Assembly (NCBI GenBank): GCA_039583875.1 | Contig: CM077147.1 | Location: 162,377,866-162,441,865 of the forward strand | Reading direction: 5' to 3' | Origin: Platanthera guangdongensis | Lineage: Eukaryota > Streptophyta > Magnoliopsida > Asparagales > Orchidaceae | DNA: 64,000 bases | Shown: positions 22,847 through 35,104 of the stretch, piece by piece | Layout of the letters: each line of letters starts with the position of its first letter | How positions within the stretch are numbered: position 1 is the stretch's first letter | Made by a program: the position numbers and the translations under genes | Notes under the pieces: model-generated | The model's database searches: none | Told to the model about the DNA's origin: nothing | The model's input: only the letters and a program-made list of their open reading frames with translations

Positions 22847-25302
22847 TGTAACAGCCCAAATTCGGAAACATGATATTTTTGGGTAGCACGGCCTGGGACA
22901 CGGGCGTGTCCCAGGGCGTGTCAGCTGACACGGCCTGTGACACGGGCGTGTCGCAGGGCGTGTCGAGGTTGTGTCGACGATCGGCCTTTGTCTCGACGAT
23001 GCGTCGAGAGGGGGCACACGGCCCAGGACACGGGCGTGTCCAAGGCCGTGTCGTATGCTCGACGATTGTTACTCGACGATCGTCGAGTGTCAAGACGTAA
23101 GTGTTGAGTGTCGAGAGATTGAACACGGCCTGTGACACGGGCGTGTCAAAGGGCTTGTCAAATCAGGTCGACGAACTCAGCCTGCCGAAGGATTTCGACA
23201 GGGCGTGTCTTTGTGTCGTGTTTGGGCACACGGCCTGGGACACGGGCGTGTCACAGGCCGTGTGAAGTCTCGGGATGTTTTGGGATTGTTTTCACCCAGG
23301 CACACGGCCACAGACATGGGCGTGTCTGAAGGCGTGTTGGTGACACGGCCCATGACACGAGCGTGTCACTGGTTTGGATAAGTCGGTTGACCACCGCTTG
23401 AGGCACACGGCCTGGCACACGGCCGTGTCAGAGGCCGCGTCAGGTCAAAATCAGTGTTTTTGGCAGAATCGTGCCGTCCATTCCTTCAGCCTAGATCCAA
23501 GGGCTGAAGCTTCTTTCCTCTTCTCCTAAAGGCCGAAATCTGAGAAGTTATGCTCATTTTCTTAGCCTTTATCTTTCTTCATAAGAGAGAAAGAGAGAGA
23601 GAGAAAGGAGGAGGAAGAGGGACAGGGGGCTGCTGCTGGTGGTGCTGCGGTTTACCGACAAGAGTTCCGAAGCCGGCGTGCGGAGGAAACGATCTTGCGA
23701 GTCTTGCAAGCTAGCTTTGAGTCATGGCACCGAAGCGGTCGTCAAGGGTAACGACTTTTCTTCCTAACCATGTGAAGGCTTCCTTTTTGGCATATCTTGT
23801 GATTTCCCCCACCAAGAGGTGGTTGATTTTGGGAATCTTTGGGTGGATGCTTGAAATCCCCTTTGTTAGCATATAGATCCGGAAATGGAGTACGGAATAA
23901 GCATGCTGTGTGAAGCCTATCTGGACAGGTTGGTCTGGATTGGTGATGTTGCATACGAACCAGAGAAGACTCCGAGATAAACGTGTAGGGTAAGACGGTA
24001 ACGGGTTATGCCTGCGAAAAGGAGTAGCAGGAAGTCCTGGGTGGTAGCCCAGGAAAATAGCCATGTGATGTTTTTGGGTCCAACCTGTGATTAAGGCACA
24101 TGAAGTACTGGTGGGACCAGGAAAGACCCTTTGTGATGCTTGATGTCGTAGGGTGTCCACCTGTGAAGAGAGTAACAGGAAGTACTGACATGGTAGCCAG
24201 GAAAGACCCCTGACATTTGTAATTTGCGGTGTCCACCTGTGAAGAGAATAACAGGAAGTACTGGTGTGCCCAGGAAAGACCCGCTGTTGCTGTGAGAGAA
24301 TGGGTGTAAGAATTATGCCCAGGCTTGAATGCTAGAACAGGATCGGTGAGACCTACCCGCGCCTTTGATATAGCCATGAGTACGTTGTACTCGGAGAAGG
24401 CAAGGCGATTTGAGCAACGGGGGGTGGAGGATCCGACCTGCGTTATGTCCGTCCGACGTGAGACCAGAAAGTGCGGTCTGTTGGAGCGCATAGCAAGAGT
24501 CTTAGGCCTGCGCACTGTGATACAACGGGGGCGGCTACGGGCCATCCCGGTTCACTAAGACTATAAAACTCCGCTGCACGCCATGGAGTAAATGCTCAAG
24601 AGAGTTACCGTTGGTTGTAACCCTGATACGGTGGTGGGCAAGAGCTTTGCCAGAACACCAAGAATGTGCCTGAGTGCACGGACCGTTGGGCCGGGTGGCG
24701 AACGGTTGTGATGGCTTGTGTGCGTGAAAGCACATTTTGCTGATATAGTTTGCCATACTTGTGATCTAATATGCCTGCAGGGAAGAATACCGCTGCCCCG
24801 AGAGAAGGGGTAGGGTCGTTATAATTTGGTCAGCTGAACGCTGACCATTGCCTTTGTTTGCCACCGTTGGGTGGATTGTCCCTTTACAGGTGCTGGAGAG
24901 CAGAGCGGGACGCATAGAGATTGATGTTCCTGCTGGTGTTGCTGCTACTGTTGTTAGCCCTCGAAGGCTATCTCTGTTGTTGTGTGTTTTCTTTTATTGT
25001 AGCCGGCCTCCGCGCCAATCTGTTTAGGCCACTGTTTGAAAGCTATGTAAGGCCATAAGGCCAACTCTTTTGACTTGTGTAAGACATTCCTATAGTTTAT
25101 AAAATGTGGAGTTTTATATTTGGACATTCATGAGGAGTTCAAGTTGTAGTCTAGGCTTCCGCTAGAATGCTTTGTGTTAGGTGCGATGCGCGACTCTGGT
25201 ATCATCCTGTACCTTACCTTCACCGACTGTTTTGTGATATATCCTGTGTGGCCCCGGCCGGACCTTCTAGAATATATCATATGAACGGATGAGGTTGTTA
25301 CA
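22847..25302 (+). repeat. Tek-2 3' LTR (2456 bp)
   Basis: Partner of 15753-18245, same TG...CA ends, same palindrome array (22887-23440) and TATA box (24562-24568). The seventh palindrome is half deleted here. Followed by the AGAGG duplication at 25303-25307. Confidence 0.93.
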
Positions 25303-25522
25303 AGAGGTTTGAGAAAGCAAACAAGTTTTTCAATGCTGATGACTACATAAAGTTGCACCCAGAAGCAGTTGTCCCAGAACCACATCTTTGAAGATTATAG
25401 GGGCTGCTGATATGACCATGCCAAAAGTGCAAGCTTCAGACCCAAACAGAGAAATTGTCTTTACCAAGCCTGGAGATAAAGGTAAAGAAGTAATGCCCAA
25501 ACAGAAGAAACAAAAGAAGTAA
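25303..25522 (+). pseudogene. Sire-A post-pol ORF, C-terminal part
   Basis: After the AGAGG duplication the ORF resumes with FEKANKFFNADDYIKLHPEA, then a frameshift near 25380, then KIIGAADMTMPKVQASDPNR and a lysine-rich tail ending at TAA 25520-25522. It is collinear with 34710-34919 of Sire-B. Confidence 0.85.
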
Positions 25523-25704
25523 TTCTGAACTGCTTTACTTCTGTTATGTTCTTATAACTGCTTTTTATTTCTGAACAAAGCTTATATACACACATATATA
25601 TTATATATATCTGTTGTATGTGTTATTAATCTCTGTCAGATATATGCTTTCATGCCTTGTGATTTTCAATTTTGATTCGAGTCTATAATTAGTGACCTCA
25701 CCTA

Positions 25705-25717
25705 AATATGGGGAGAT
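25705..25717 (+). other. Sire-A polypurine tract
   Basis: AATATGGGGAGAT immediately before LTR start TGTTGG; Sire-B has AAATAGGGGGAGAT in the same place. Confidence 0.8.
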
Positions 25718-27562
25718 TGTTGGATCCCTAGTAATATTTGGGCTAGGTTCACTAAGTTAGTATCATATGACCCACAATGTATAGCCAGGGTCATGGTTGT
25801 GTCCTAGAGTCTAGGCCAAGTCCTTAGAATCAACATCACATGGACCAGCTATCAACAAGACTGTCAGAGATTCAAGACTTAGAGTTTTTCTAAAGACCAA
25901 GTAAAATGAGTTCGATGTTTGTCGAACTCAGGTCGACGATAGTCATGCTCAGCTCAACGATCTCAGAGTAAATTCTCTGAGCTGAGCTCGACGAACTTGG
26001 TACTCAGGTCGACGAACTTTGAACACTATACTTCAACACTTCAAGATTAGAAAACATCTCTTTATTCTAAGTACAGAGTCAGACTTTACTCGACGAACTT
26101 GATTCTCAGCTAGACGAACTGTGACCACAATAGCTAGAGTTATTCAGCAGCAGTTAAGTGGTCCTCAGCTCGACGAAACCAATTCTTAGGTCGACGAATT
26201 ATGGATACTTCACTTCAACACCTTCATCCAGAAGCATCTGACATTATTCCAAGTCCAGAAATATTTTGCTGAACTTCAGTCGACGAAACTAGATATCAAT
26301 TCGACGAACTCCAGACACAGAAAAGGCAAAGTTTCTAAAGAATATAGTTCTGCTCTCAGGTCGATGATCTTGGAACTCAGCTCGACGAACAGAAGTCATC
26401 TGGTCGATGAACTCAGCAACTTAGCTCGACAAACTGTGAACTCAGCTCGACGATTTCTGTTATCAGTTCGACGAATCCAGACTTAGTTATTTTCCATCCT
26501 TCTGTCCCCTTCTTACTGCAATAATTCATGAGTAATTAATGCTCAAATATTCTTTGGAATATAGCCATTAGACAGAACATTGATTAAGGTCTTCTCCAGG
26601 ATTATTGCCTTCCGTTTTTCCATACGACAGTTGGGGAAATAATTCAATGTCGTTTATTCTCAAGGCTGTCAGCATTGATTGCAGAGGATTTCAAAATTTC
26701 AAAAGACCATTTTTGACAGGAAATATAAAAGAGATTTTCTCTCTTCTTCCTATAAGGTAGAAAAACAGAAGATAGATAGACAGACAGAACAAGATATACA
26801 ATACATAGAGATGACATACACAAAACAATAGTCAGTCTGAAAAAAGATTCATTGTTGTCTGTCAACATAGAATTCTAATACAACAAGAAGCCATATTCCT
26901 GAAGATGATCATCTATCTGAAGAAGAAGAACACATAATCAAAATCAAGAGTCTTATGTCTTCAACACACCAGGATACTTCAAAGGACAACTACATCACTA
27001 TCTGTTAAAGAAGTTCCTGAACAGCTGTTGATAAAGGCTGTACTACTGAAGGCCTATCACCCTACAGCAAGGCTTCCTCTGCCTGAACCATTCTATATCT
27101 CAAGGGGAGCTTGTGCTAAAATTAAATATCCACAAGTCTTCTCAGTTATATATTGAGAAAGAGAAGACACAATCATCTCTCACCCCCCCCACTGTATAAA
27201 GGGTTATAACTCCCTTCAAAAGTTATTCCTGGTTGCAAGTCACCTGATCAAAAGACTTGAGGATTGGTTTTTGAGCACCTGATCAAAAGCTCATTGGTGC
27301 CAGGCACCTGATCAAAAATCTGAGTGGATTCCTACCAGGGTGGTAGAAGAGTGGATGTACCCAAGTTTAGGGGAACCACTATAAATTCTTGTATTGTCTG
27401 AATTGCTCTTTTCTTTTGTTTTTTGTGTTGTGGTCGTTTGTTAGGATTGCTGTTTTAATTTTGTTCCTGCACTAGATTAAATTAGAAGAAAATTTTATAA
27501 ACCCTGAATACTCTATTCACCCCCCCCCTCTAGAGTATTCCTGATCTAACAGCTCACTTGTA
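25718..27562 (+). repeat. Sire-A 3' LTR (1845 bp)
   Basis: Begins TGTTGGATCCCTAGT. Ends CTCACTTGTA (TA instead of CA) just before the GAACA duplication at 27563-27567. Carries a TCGACGA motif array at 25910-26480, a TATA box and a C-tract hairpin (27506-27540) near its end. Confidence 0.9.
27195..27200 (+). promoter_or_regulatory. TATA box of the Sire-A 3' LTR
   Basis: CACTGTATAAAGGG after a C-tract, matching CACTGTATAAAGGA in the Sire-B LTR (36759-36764). The 5' LTR lacks this segment. Confidence 0.55.
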
Positions 27563-28047
27563 GAACAACTCCCTTCAGTTCTCTGGGCCTTGAGGACCAC
27601 ACCAAACACCACCACGGGAAAGACCCCGTTTAAGCTCTTTCATTGCTCGAAGGCTATCATACCAATAGAGTTCGAGGTCACATCCCCAAGGGTAGCTGTT
27701 GCAAAGGAAGGAGATGAAGGATGGATGGTAGAGAACGAGGAAGAGAAAAACTCTCTCTTGATCTCGTGGAAGAGCTCATGAATTTGGCGATGGTTCGGCA
27801 GGAGGAGGTCAAGCGCCGGATGGCGAGGTACTTTGATAAGCATATAAGGATCAAGCAGTTCGAGAAGGGTGATTTGGTTCTCAAAAAGGGGGATGCAGCG
27901 GGCAGAGGAGCCTCGGTAGGAAAGCTCAATCCAAATTGGGAAGGTCCTTTTCTAATAAAGGAGGTCTTGAAACGGGGGGGGGGGGGTACCACCTCCAAGA
28001 TGTGGATGGGGTATCCCTTAATCACGCCCGAAGTGGTGATGACTTAA
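27563..28047 (+). pseudogene. Ret-1 integrase, right part
   Basis: Starts with the GAACA duplication, continues TTPNTTTGKTPFKLFHCSKA and IPIEFEVTSPRVA, then after frameshifts LDLVEELMNLAMVRQEEVKR, RMARYFDKHIRIKQFEKGDL and LNPNWEGPFLIKEVLKRGG, the usual C-terminus of Tat/Retand integrase. A poly-G run at 27975-27987 replaces coding sequence. Orthologous to 50365-50850 (minus strand) of Ret-2. Confidence 0.88.
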
Positions 28048-28172
28048 AGATATTTTATCTATAACATTCTTCGTTCACTACATTGTTATCGTCCAATACA
28101 TGCAATTTTGATGTGGCCTTCTGATATGATGATATAGCAAGTTTCTTTTTTTGTGGCATTAAAGGTGAAATG

Positions 28173-28610
28173 GAAGTAAGGAGAACCCAAGCAGATCCGC
28201 TGGCCAGGCTCTCATCTAGCTGGCAGTGTTGTAGGCTCACTCGGTGGTTGGAGGTGTTTTGGAGAGGAGACCCCGAGCAGACCCTCTGACCAGTCTCTCA
28301 TCTAGCTGGCAGGGTTGTAGGCTCACTCGGTGGATGGAGGTATTTTGGAGAGGATACCCCGAGCAGACCCGCTGACCATGCTCTCATCTAGCTGGCAGGG
28401 CTGTAGGCTCACTTGGTGGTTGGAGATGTTTTGGAGAGGAGACCCCGAGCAGACCCGCTGACCAGGCTCTCATCTAGCTGGTAGGGCTGTAGGCTCGCTC
28501 GGTGGTTGCAGATGTTTTGGAGAGGAGACCCTGAGTAGACCCGCTGACCAGGCTCTCATCTAGCTGGCAGGGTTGTAGGCTCACTCGGTGGTTGGAGATG
28601 ATTTGGAGAG
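28173..28610 (+). repeat. 86-bp tandem array of Ret-1 (five copies)
   Basis: CTCATCTAGCTGG occurs at 28211, 28297, 28383, 28469 and 28555: exact 86-bp spacing. Each unit holds CAGACCCGCTGACCAGG and TTGTAGGCTCACTCGGTGG. The core is related to the Ret-2 array at 48.96-50.26 kb, inverted. The array lies where Retand elements often carry tandem repeats, downstream of pol. Sire-B begins abruptly at 28611. Confidence 0.9.
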
Positions 28611-31600
28611 GCAGCAAGGACAATTTAAACAACTATAAGTCCAAGCTAGGACCAAAGGAAATCTTTGGTGATTCAAAGTGTGGCCAGTCAGAAGGCTATG
28701 GAGAATTGAAAATTGGAGCAGTCACCTTCAAGAAAGTGACTTATGTAAGTGGACTAGAGTATAACCTCATCTCCATAAGCGAATTATGTGATGAAGGTTA
28801 TCCGGTACATTTCAACTCAAAAACTTATATTATTTTTAATAAAGAAAAACAAAATGTTTTAATTGAAAATAGGCAAGGAAACATTTACTTAGTTGATTTT
28901 CATTTTGCCAATTCAGATATCTATTTACTTAACATAATTAGTAATCCGAATGAATTATGGCATAAAAGGCTAGGATATGTAAATATGAGAAACATTCCTA
29001 GGCTATCTAAAGACAGTCTTGTAAGAGGTTTACCTTCTGGTCCCTACAAGAAGGAAGGCCTTTGCAGGGCCTGCCAACTAGGCAAGCAAACTAAATATAG
29101 CTTTAAGTCAGTAAATAAAAGTGATTCACCTAGGATTTTGTGTTTGTTCCACAAGGATTTCTTTGGACTCATTGCTGTACAAAGCCTAGGAGGGAAATCC
29201 TACACTTTAGTTATTATAGATGACTTCTCAAGGTTCACTTGGGCGTTCTTTCTGAGATCTAAGTCAAATATCTTTAAAGTTCTTACAGATTTTCTCAGGA
29301 CCATACAGATTGAGTACTCTACTCATGTTATGTTAATCAGAAGTGATCATGGTACAAAGTTTGAGTCTCTTCTTATGCATGAGTTCTGTGAGAAGGAAGG
29401 TATCAGGCACTGCTTCTCAGCTCCTAGAACTCCCCAACAAAATAGGGTAGCTGAAAGGAAAAATAGGACCCTAATTGAAGCTGCAGGCACATTACTTGCA
29501 GGTGCTTACATGCCCATATCCTTTTGAGCAGAGGCTGTAAGCACATCAAATTATGTACTGAACAGAAGCTTGATACATAAACTAAAGAATAGGACTCCCT
29601 ATGAATTACTTAAAGGGAAGAAACCTAAAATCACCTATTTTAAAGTATTTGGTTGTATATGCTATATACATAATAACAACAATAAATATATTAAAAAGTT
29701 TGAATCTAAGGCTGGAGAGGGAATCTTTCTAGGATATTCCCAAGTAAGCAAAGCTTATAGGGTGTTCAATAAATCAACTTTAAAAATTGAGGAATCTATA
29801 CATGTTACCTTTGATGAAACTAACATGTCTTATAAGGAGAAAGAGATTTCTACTAGTAATCCCTTGCAGGTACCTCACTTATGTGAGAAATTGGATGGAC
29901 TAAATCTCACCCAAGAGGCTCCAACACATCCTTCTCCACAAGTTGATGAAGACAGTGAAGAAGAAAGCACTGAAGTGACTGAACTTCATCCAACAGCAAA
30001 CATAATTCCACAAGAGGAATTAAATCAAAATGTTGTTGCTGAACCAACTCCACCAACTGACTTTGTCACACTCAGGGATCACCCTAGATCTCAAGTGATT
30101 GGAGACATGTCAGCAGGTGTACAGACAAGGCATCAACTCAAACAAGACTTGATGGATGCCTGTTTTCTCTCTCAAGTTGAACCTCAATCCATAACAGATG
30201 CTGAGCAAGATCTCCACTGGATCATGGCTATGCAAGAGGAACTCAACCAGTTTGAGAGATGTAGAGTTTGGGATTTGGTTCCAAGACCCAAAGACTACCC
30301 AGTCATTGGAAATAATTGGGTATATAGAAATAAACTAGATGCCCAAGGTATAATTGTGAGGAACAAGGCTAGGCTTGTTGCTCAAGGATACATGCAAGAA
30401 GAAGGTATAGATTATGATCAAACCTTTGCACCAGTTGCAAGGTTAGAAGCCATCAGAATTTTTCTGGCCTATGCTGCCTACAAGAAATTCAAGGTGTATT
30501 AGATGGATGTGAAGAGTGCGTTTCTAAATGGAGTACTTAAAGAAGAGGTTTATGTTGAGCAACCTCCAGGTTTTGTCTCTCCAACTCATCTTTATCATGT
30601 TTTTAAACTGCATAAAGCCCTCTATGGTCTAAAGCAAGCTCTAAGAGCTTGGTATGAGACCTTAGCTGGCTTTCTGATAGATCATGATTTCACTAGAGGC
30701 ATAGTAGATAAAACACTATTCACTAGACACCATAAGGATAAAATCTTGTTAGTAAAAATCTATGTAGATGATATCATATTTGGATCTACTGACTCTAAAC
30801 TATGCAAAAGGTTTTCTGACCTCATGCATTCTAAGTTTGAGATAAGTAGCATGGGTGAGCTCTCCTACTTCCTTGGTCTCCAAGTGAAGCAGCTACCTGA
30901 TGACATCTTCATCTTCCAAGCTAAGTATGTTAAAGAGCTTCCTAAGAAGTTTGGGATGGCTGATGCCTCAACAAAGAAAATAACTATGACTACTAATGCT
31001 ATAATATATTTTGATAAACATGGGAAACCTATTGACCATAAGTTATATATGGGCATTATTGAGTCCCTACTATATCTTACAGCTAGCAGACCTGATATCA
31101 TGTTTGTCAGATGCCTTTGTTCTAGGTTCCAAGTGAACCCTAAAGAATCTCACCTAATTTTTCTAAAAAGAATTTTGAGATATATAAAGAGTTGTCCTAG
31201 TCTAGGCCTATGGTATCCTACTGAGTCAGAGTTTAAGTTAACTGGATACTCAGATGCTGACTTTGCTGGATGCAGGGTTGACAAAAAATGTACTCCAGGA
31301 ACTTGTCAGTTCCTTGATATGAGATTAGTCTCTTGGTTTTGTAAGAAACAGTCATCTATGTCCACATTAACTGCTGAAGCAGAATATATAGCAGCTGGAA
31401 GTTGCTGTTCCCAGATGCTGCGGATCCAAAACCAACTCCTAGACTATGGTTTCAACTTAAATAATTCAACTCTCTTATGTGATAACACAAGTGCTATATC
31501 CATAGCATAGAATCCAGTCCATCACAGTAGGAATAAGCATATAGACATTAGACATCATTTCATTTGAGAGTGTGTAGACAAAAATAAAATTAAGCTTGTC

Positions 31601-31714
31601 TATATCTACACTGATTTACAAAGAGCTGATATTTTCACAAAACCCTTGGATGGAAGAAATCACTTGTTCTTTACAAATCATCTTGGAATGATCAATGGAG
31701 AAGCCTTAGTCTAA
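28611..31714 (+). pseudogene. Sire-B pol: end of protease, integrase, RT, RNase H
   Basis: A single reading frame from SKDNLNNYKSKLGPKEIFGD to GMINGEALV and TAA at 31712, broken by TGA 29525, TAG 30500, TAG 31508 and TGA 31565. Visible parts: GLEYNLISISELCDEG, finger CRACQLGKQTKYS, integrase SDHGTKFESLL and [48 protein letters not shown], RNase [10 protein letters not shown] and LTAEAEYIAAGSCC. Variants such as GTKF for GTEF suggest decay beyond the stops. The 5' part, including the protease catalytic motif, gag and 5' LTR, is missing; the cut falls at the same GCAGCAAGGA found at 12311 in Sire-A. Confidence 0.92.
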
Positions 31715-31719
31715 TTTCT

Positions 31720-31830
31720 GTCTGCTTCGGAAAACTTTCGTCGAACGGAGCTCGACGAAATGTCTTCAACTCTTCAGACTGGGCTCGACGAATTACTTAA
31801 CTGCAAACTATTTCGTCGACCTCAGATCGA
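31720..31830 (+). repeat. TCGACGAA cluster between pol and post-pol ORF of Sire-B
   Basis: TTCGTCGAA, AGCTCGACGAA, GGCTCGACGAA and TTTCGTCGACC occur within 90 bp, the same motif as in the Sire-B LTR at 35290-36055. Confidence 0.75.
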
Positions 31831-31969
31831 AGAATTATTTTATTTTTCGTGGAACAGAGTTTGTCGATTCATATTCTGGAAAACCTTATATCTAGGTTTT
31901 ATTCAACCTCCATCCCGCGCTTTCAGTTCCTTTGCACTTGATCGTCGTTTTTTTCTTACAGGTGCTCTA

Positions 31970-34919
31970 ATGGCAATTCCAGCAGGAACTCTTGCGGCAA
32001 TGAAATTTGACACCGGGTTTGATGTCGATTTTGATTCCTTCCAGCATTTAGACCCAATCTTCCTGGAAATACTGCAACTGTTTGAAGAACAGAACTTGAA
32101 GAATCTGCTGTCCACAAGGATAAAGATATCTGCCACTGAAATCAGAGAGTGGGTTTATACTTCTTCTACAATAGATGACAACACCATGACTGGAACTATA
32201 GCGGGTAATATTGTTTCCCTCACCCCCGCCATTTTAACAGATATTTTTGGATTAAGTAATGATGAAGAAGAATTGAAAATGGATACTGAGGAGTTGGATA
32301 TGATGCTAAGTATGATGGGATATTCTGGACAAACCCCTAACAAACTGCTTAAGAAACATCTGTCGGCTGAGTTCAAGTTTCTAGCGGACATTGTGGGAAA
32401 AGTGTTGTTGGGGAAGCACACTGCATATGACTACATAACCAGGCACCAATTCCTGGTTATGTGTGTTGTGGTAAATAAGAAGAAAGTAAACTGGGCTCAG
32501 ATCATGTTTGATCTAATCAAGAAAAAGAATACTAAGAAAGAGATTTGTTTTGGAAGGATCTTAGGGATCTTCCTGAAAGAAAAGGCTGCTGAATCCCGGG
32601 TCTCCCCGACCATATTCATCAATGCCACTAAGAGGCTAAATTATGCCCTTTTGGCAAATGGGAGAGGACCATCACAAAGCCCTCCAAGGCTCCCTCTTCC
32701 ACCAGGGATTCAAAGAGTACCAGGGCTGATCCAGCCACTTCCCACCCTACTGAAGAGATCCCTCCTACACCTCCATCCTCTTCCACCATTCCTTCTCTAC
32801 AACAACCACAACAACAACCACAACACCAACCATAACAACAATCCCAACACCAACCATAACAACAATCCCAACAACCTGCTCATATTCCTACTCCAGCTAC
32901 ATCTCCTGCACCTTATCCACCAATTGATCTCACTGACATCCCCTCTTCCCCTCTTCAGGAATCTCAACAACCTTCTCCATTTCAATCACCACAACCAACC
33001 CCACCTCAATCCCCCATGGTACACACATTTCATCACCAACTTCATCTCCTCTACCACACCATCTGGACAACATCTCATTCTTTACTCTTCCTACTTCCTT
33101 TCCTCATACTTCCTCTCTTCCAGATGTCCATATGCAAGATGCTCTCACTCCTAATCCACCAACTACTACCATTCCCCACTTCTGTCTCCATCCAACACCC
33201 TATACCACACTTTACACTCCACTGTTGGATACATCCACAATTTCTTCTCTTATTGCACTGCTTACTCCTCTCCTCAAAAATCTATAGCCATCTCACCTCT
33301 TGTTATTTCCATCTCCTCCTTAGCGTCCATCACTGCCCTCTCTACTTCCCCCTCTTCAGTAAGGGGCCTGGCTTTAGTTTCCACTGAAACCAGGTAGAGA
33401 TACTTGATGAAGAGCAGCAACATCAGTATCAGCAGCAGCATACCAGTAGCGGCAGAAGTATCAACAAAAAAAAGAAGCAGCAGCAGTTGCTGATAAAGAA
33501 TTATTTGATTTTATTCAGTTTATTGAATCTGATATTGAAATAGATACTATGGATGATAAGACTGCCCCAGAAGAAATAACCACTATTGGTGATAATATTA
33601 TTAATCTCATAGTAGATCTATTCAATTTGTTGAAAGTTTTTGATACAGCTTATTTCAATATACTTCCAGAAGACAGCTCTAAGCCATCAATGGCTATAGT
33701 ACCATACACCTTACCCATAAGACCCAAAGTTTCCAAGCAACTCGAGGCCATTTTTGCTACTCCAGAGGCTCCAGCCATTCCATCTCCACCCAGAGCTGTT
33801 TCCCCCATCAGTTCATTTCCTCCTACTCCTGTTTTTGTAATGGATGATTCCCCCATGCCTGATCTTGACTCTTTGATCATGGCTGATATAGAAGAGGAAA
33901 ATAAGACAGTTGCTGAAAGTACAGTTATGTATAGCTTTCCAGCTCCTACTCCAGCTCCATTTGAAGCTCCTCCTCCAGTTCCCTCCCATCCAGAGAAAAC
34001 TGAAATATCTGTTGAAGCCCTAAAAGCATTAAATACATTATATGATAATCCTCAGGACTCCACTGATGATGATGAGGATGAAGATGAGGACTCAGATGAG
34101 GAACCCAAGAAAAAGAAAGTTTACAAGAAGAGGAAAGCTCCTTCACCTCCTACTCCAAAGCCCAACCCAGTAAATGACACACCTTATTATATACTCCAGA
34201 AGATCACTCCTTATAAGGGCATGCCAGTATGGATGTGGCTGTCCAAGAATGAACAAAAAGAGAGAAAGAAGAGCAGAAGATATTCACCTCCTCCTACTCA
34301 AAGATATAGAAAGGATCCTCCTCCACCTCCTCCTCCAGTTGCTGGTACTTCAGGCACAACATCTCAAAGGTCTACCCAGTTTCAAACATACCAAAGACAA
34401 CAAGGTAGATCTTCATCTTCAGGAAGCAGCCAGCAGAGACACTATTCATCTGGCAAGCAGCACCAACAACAACAGCAACACCATCGACAACAAAAACAGT
34501 AACAACTCCCTGAACATCAAAAAGCTGAAAGCTCCAACAGACCTGTTTCCCCTGTACCTTTTGAAGATCCTGAAACAGCTACAATAGCAAGGATGGCCAT
34601 GTTCCGGGAACTGGTTGGCCTTTCCATGATCAATAAAGCTAGAGCTGAAGGGAAGGATCCATCTGAATACACAACAATGTCCAAGTACAGAAAGGAAGAG
34701 CTCAACAGGTTTGCTAAGGCTAATAAATTTTTCAATGTTGATAACTATATGAAACTGCATCCAGAAGTAGTAGTGCCCAGCGCTACATCTCTAAAAATCA
34801 TAGGGGCTACTGACATGAATATGACAAAGGTGTAAGCTGCAGATCCCAACAGGGAAATTATTTTCACTTAGTTTGGAGAAAAAGAGGATAAGCACAGGGA
34901 GAAAAAGCAAAAGAAATGA
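31970..34919 (+). pseudogene. Sire-B post-pol ORF (env-like position)
   Basis: An ATG at 31970 (MAIPAGTLAAMKFDTGFDV) is preceded by a pyrimidine tract and TTACAG; an upstream in-frame ATG at 31760 also exists. The first about 220 residues are globular and align by pattern with Sire-F (EFKFLADIVGKVLLGKHTAY against KFMSEIVGKVILSKPGGHD). Then Pro/Gln-rich sequence, an acidic run (DDDEDEDEDSDEEPKKKK), the conserved YYILQKITPYKGMPVWMWLS and a Lys-rich end. Frameshifts near 32660 and 33465 and stops at 34500, 34833 and 34869 disable it. No signal peptide or clear membrane anchor is visible. Confidence 0.82.
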
Positions 34920-35090
34920 CACTTGAACTATCTTTAGCCTTTCTGAGTTAGTTTAAAACTGTTTATCTAATTCCTAATACAAAGCATATTGTATATATAT
35001 ATCTGTTGCATATGCTAATTTTTCCTGCCAGATATATGTTTTCTTACTTTATAAATTTTTTTTATGAGTCTGTAATTAGTGACCTCACCC

Positions 35091-35104
35091 AAATAGGGGG
35101 AGAT
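35091..35104 (+). other. Sire-B polypurine tract
   Basis: AAATAGGGGGAGAT immediately before the LTR start at 35105. Confidence 0.85.

Noticed and set aside
27975..27987. Poly-G run as a G-quadruplex regulator
   Set aside because: A single homopolymer inside decayed integrase, likely slippage or sequencing noise.
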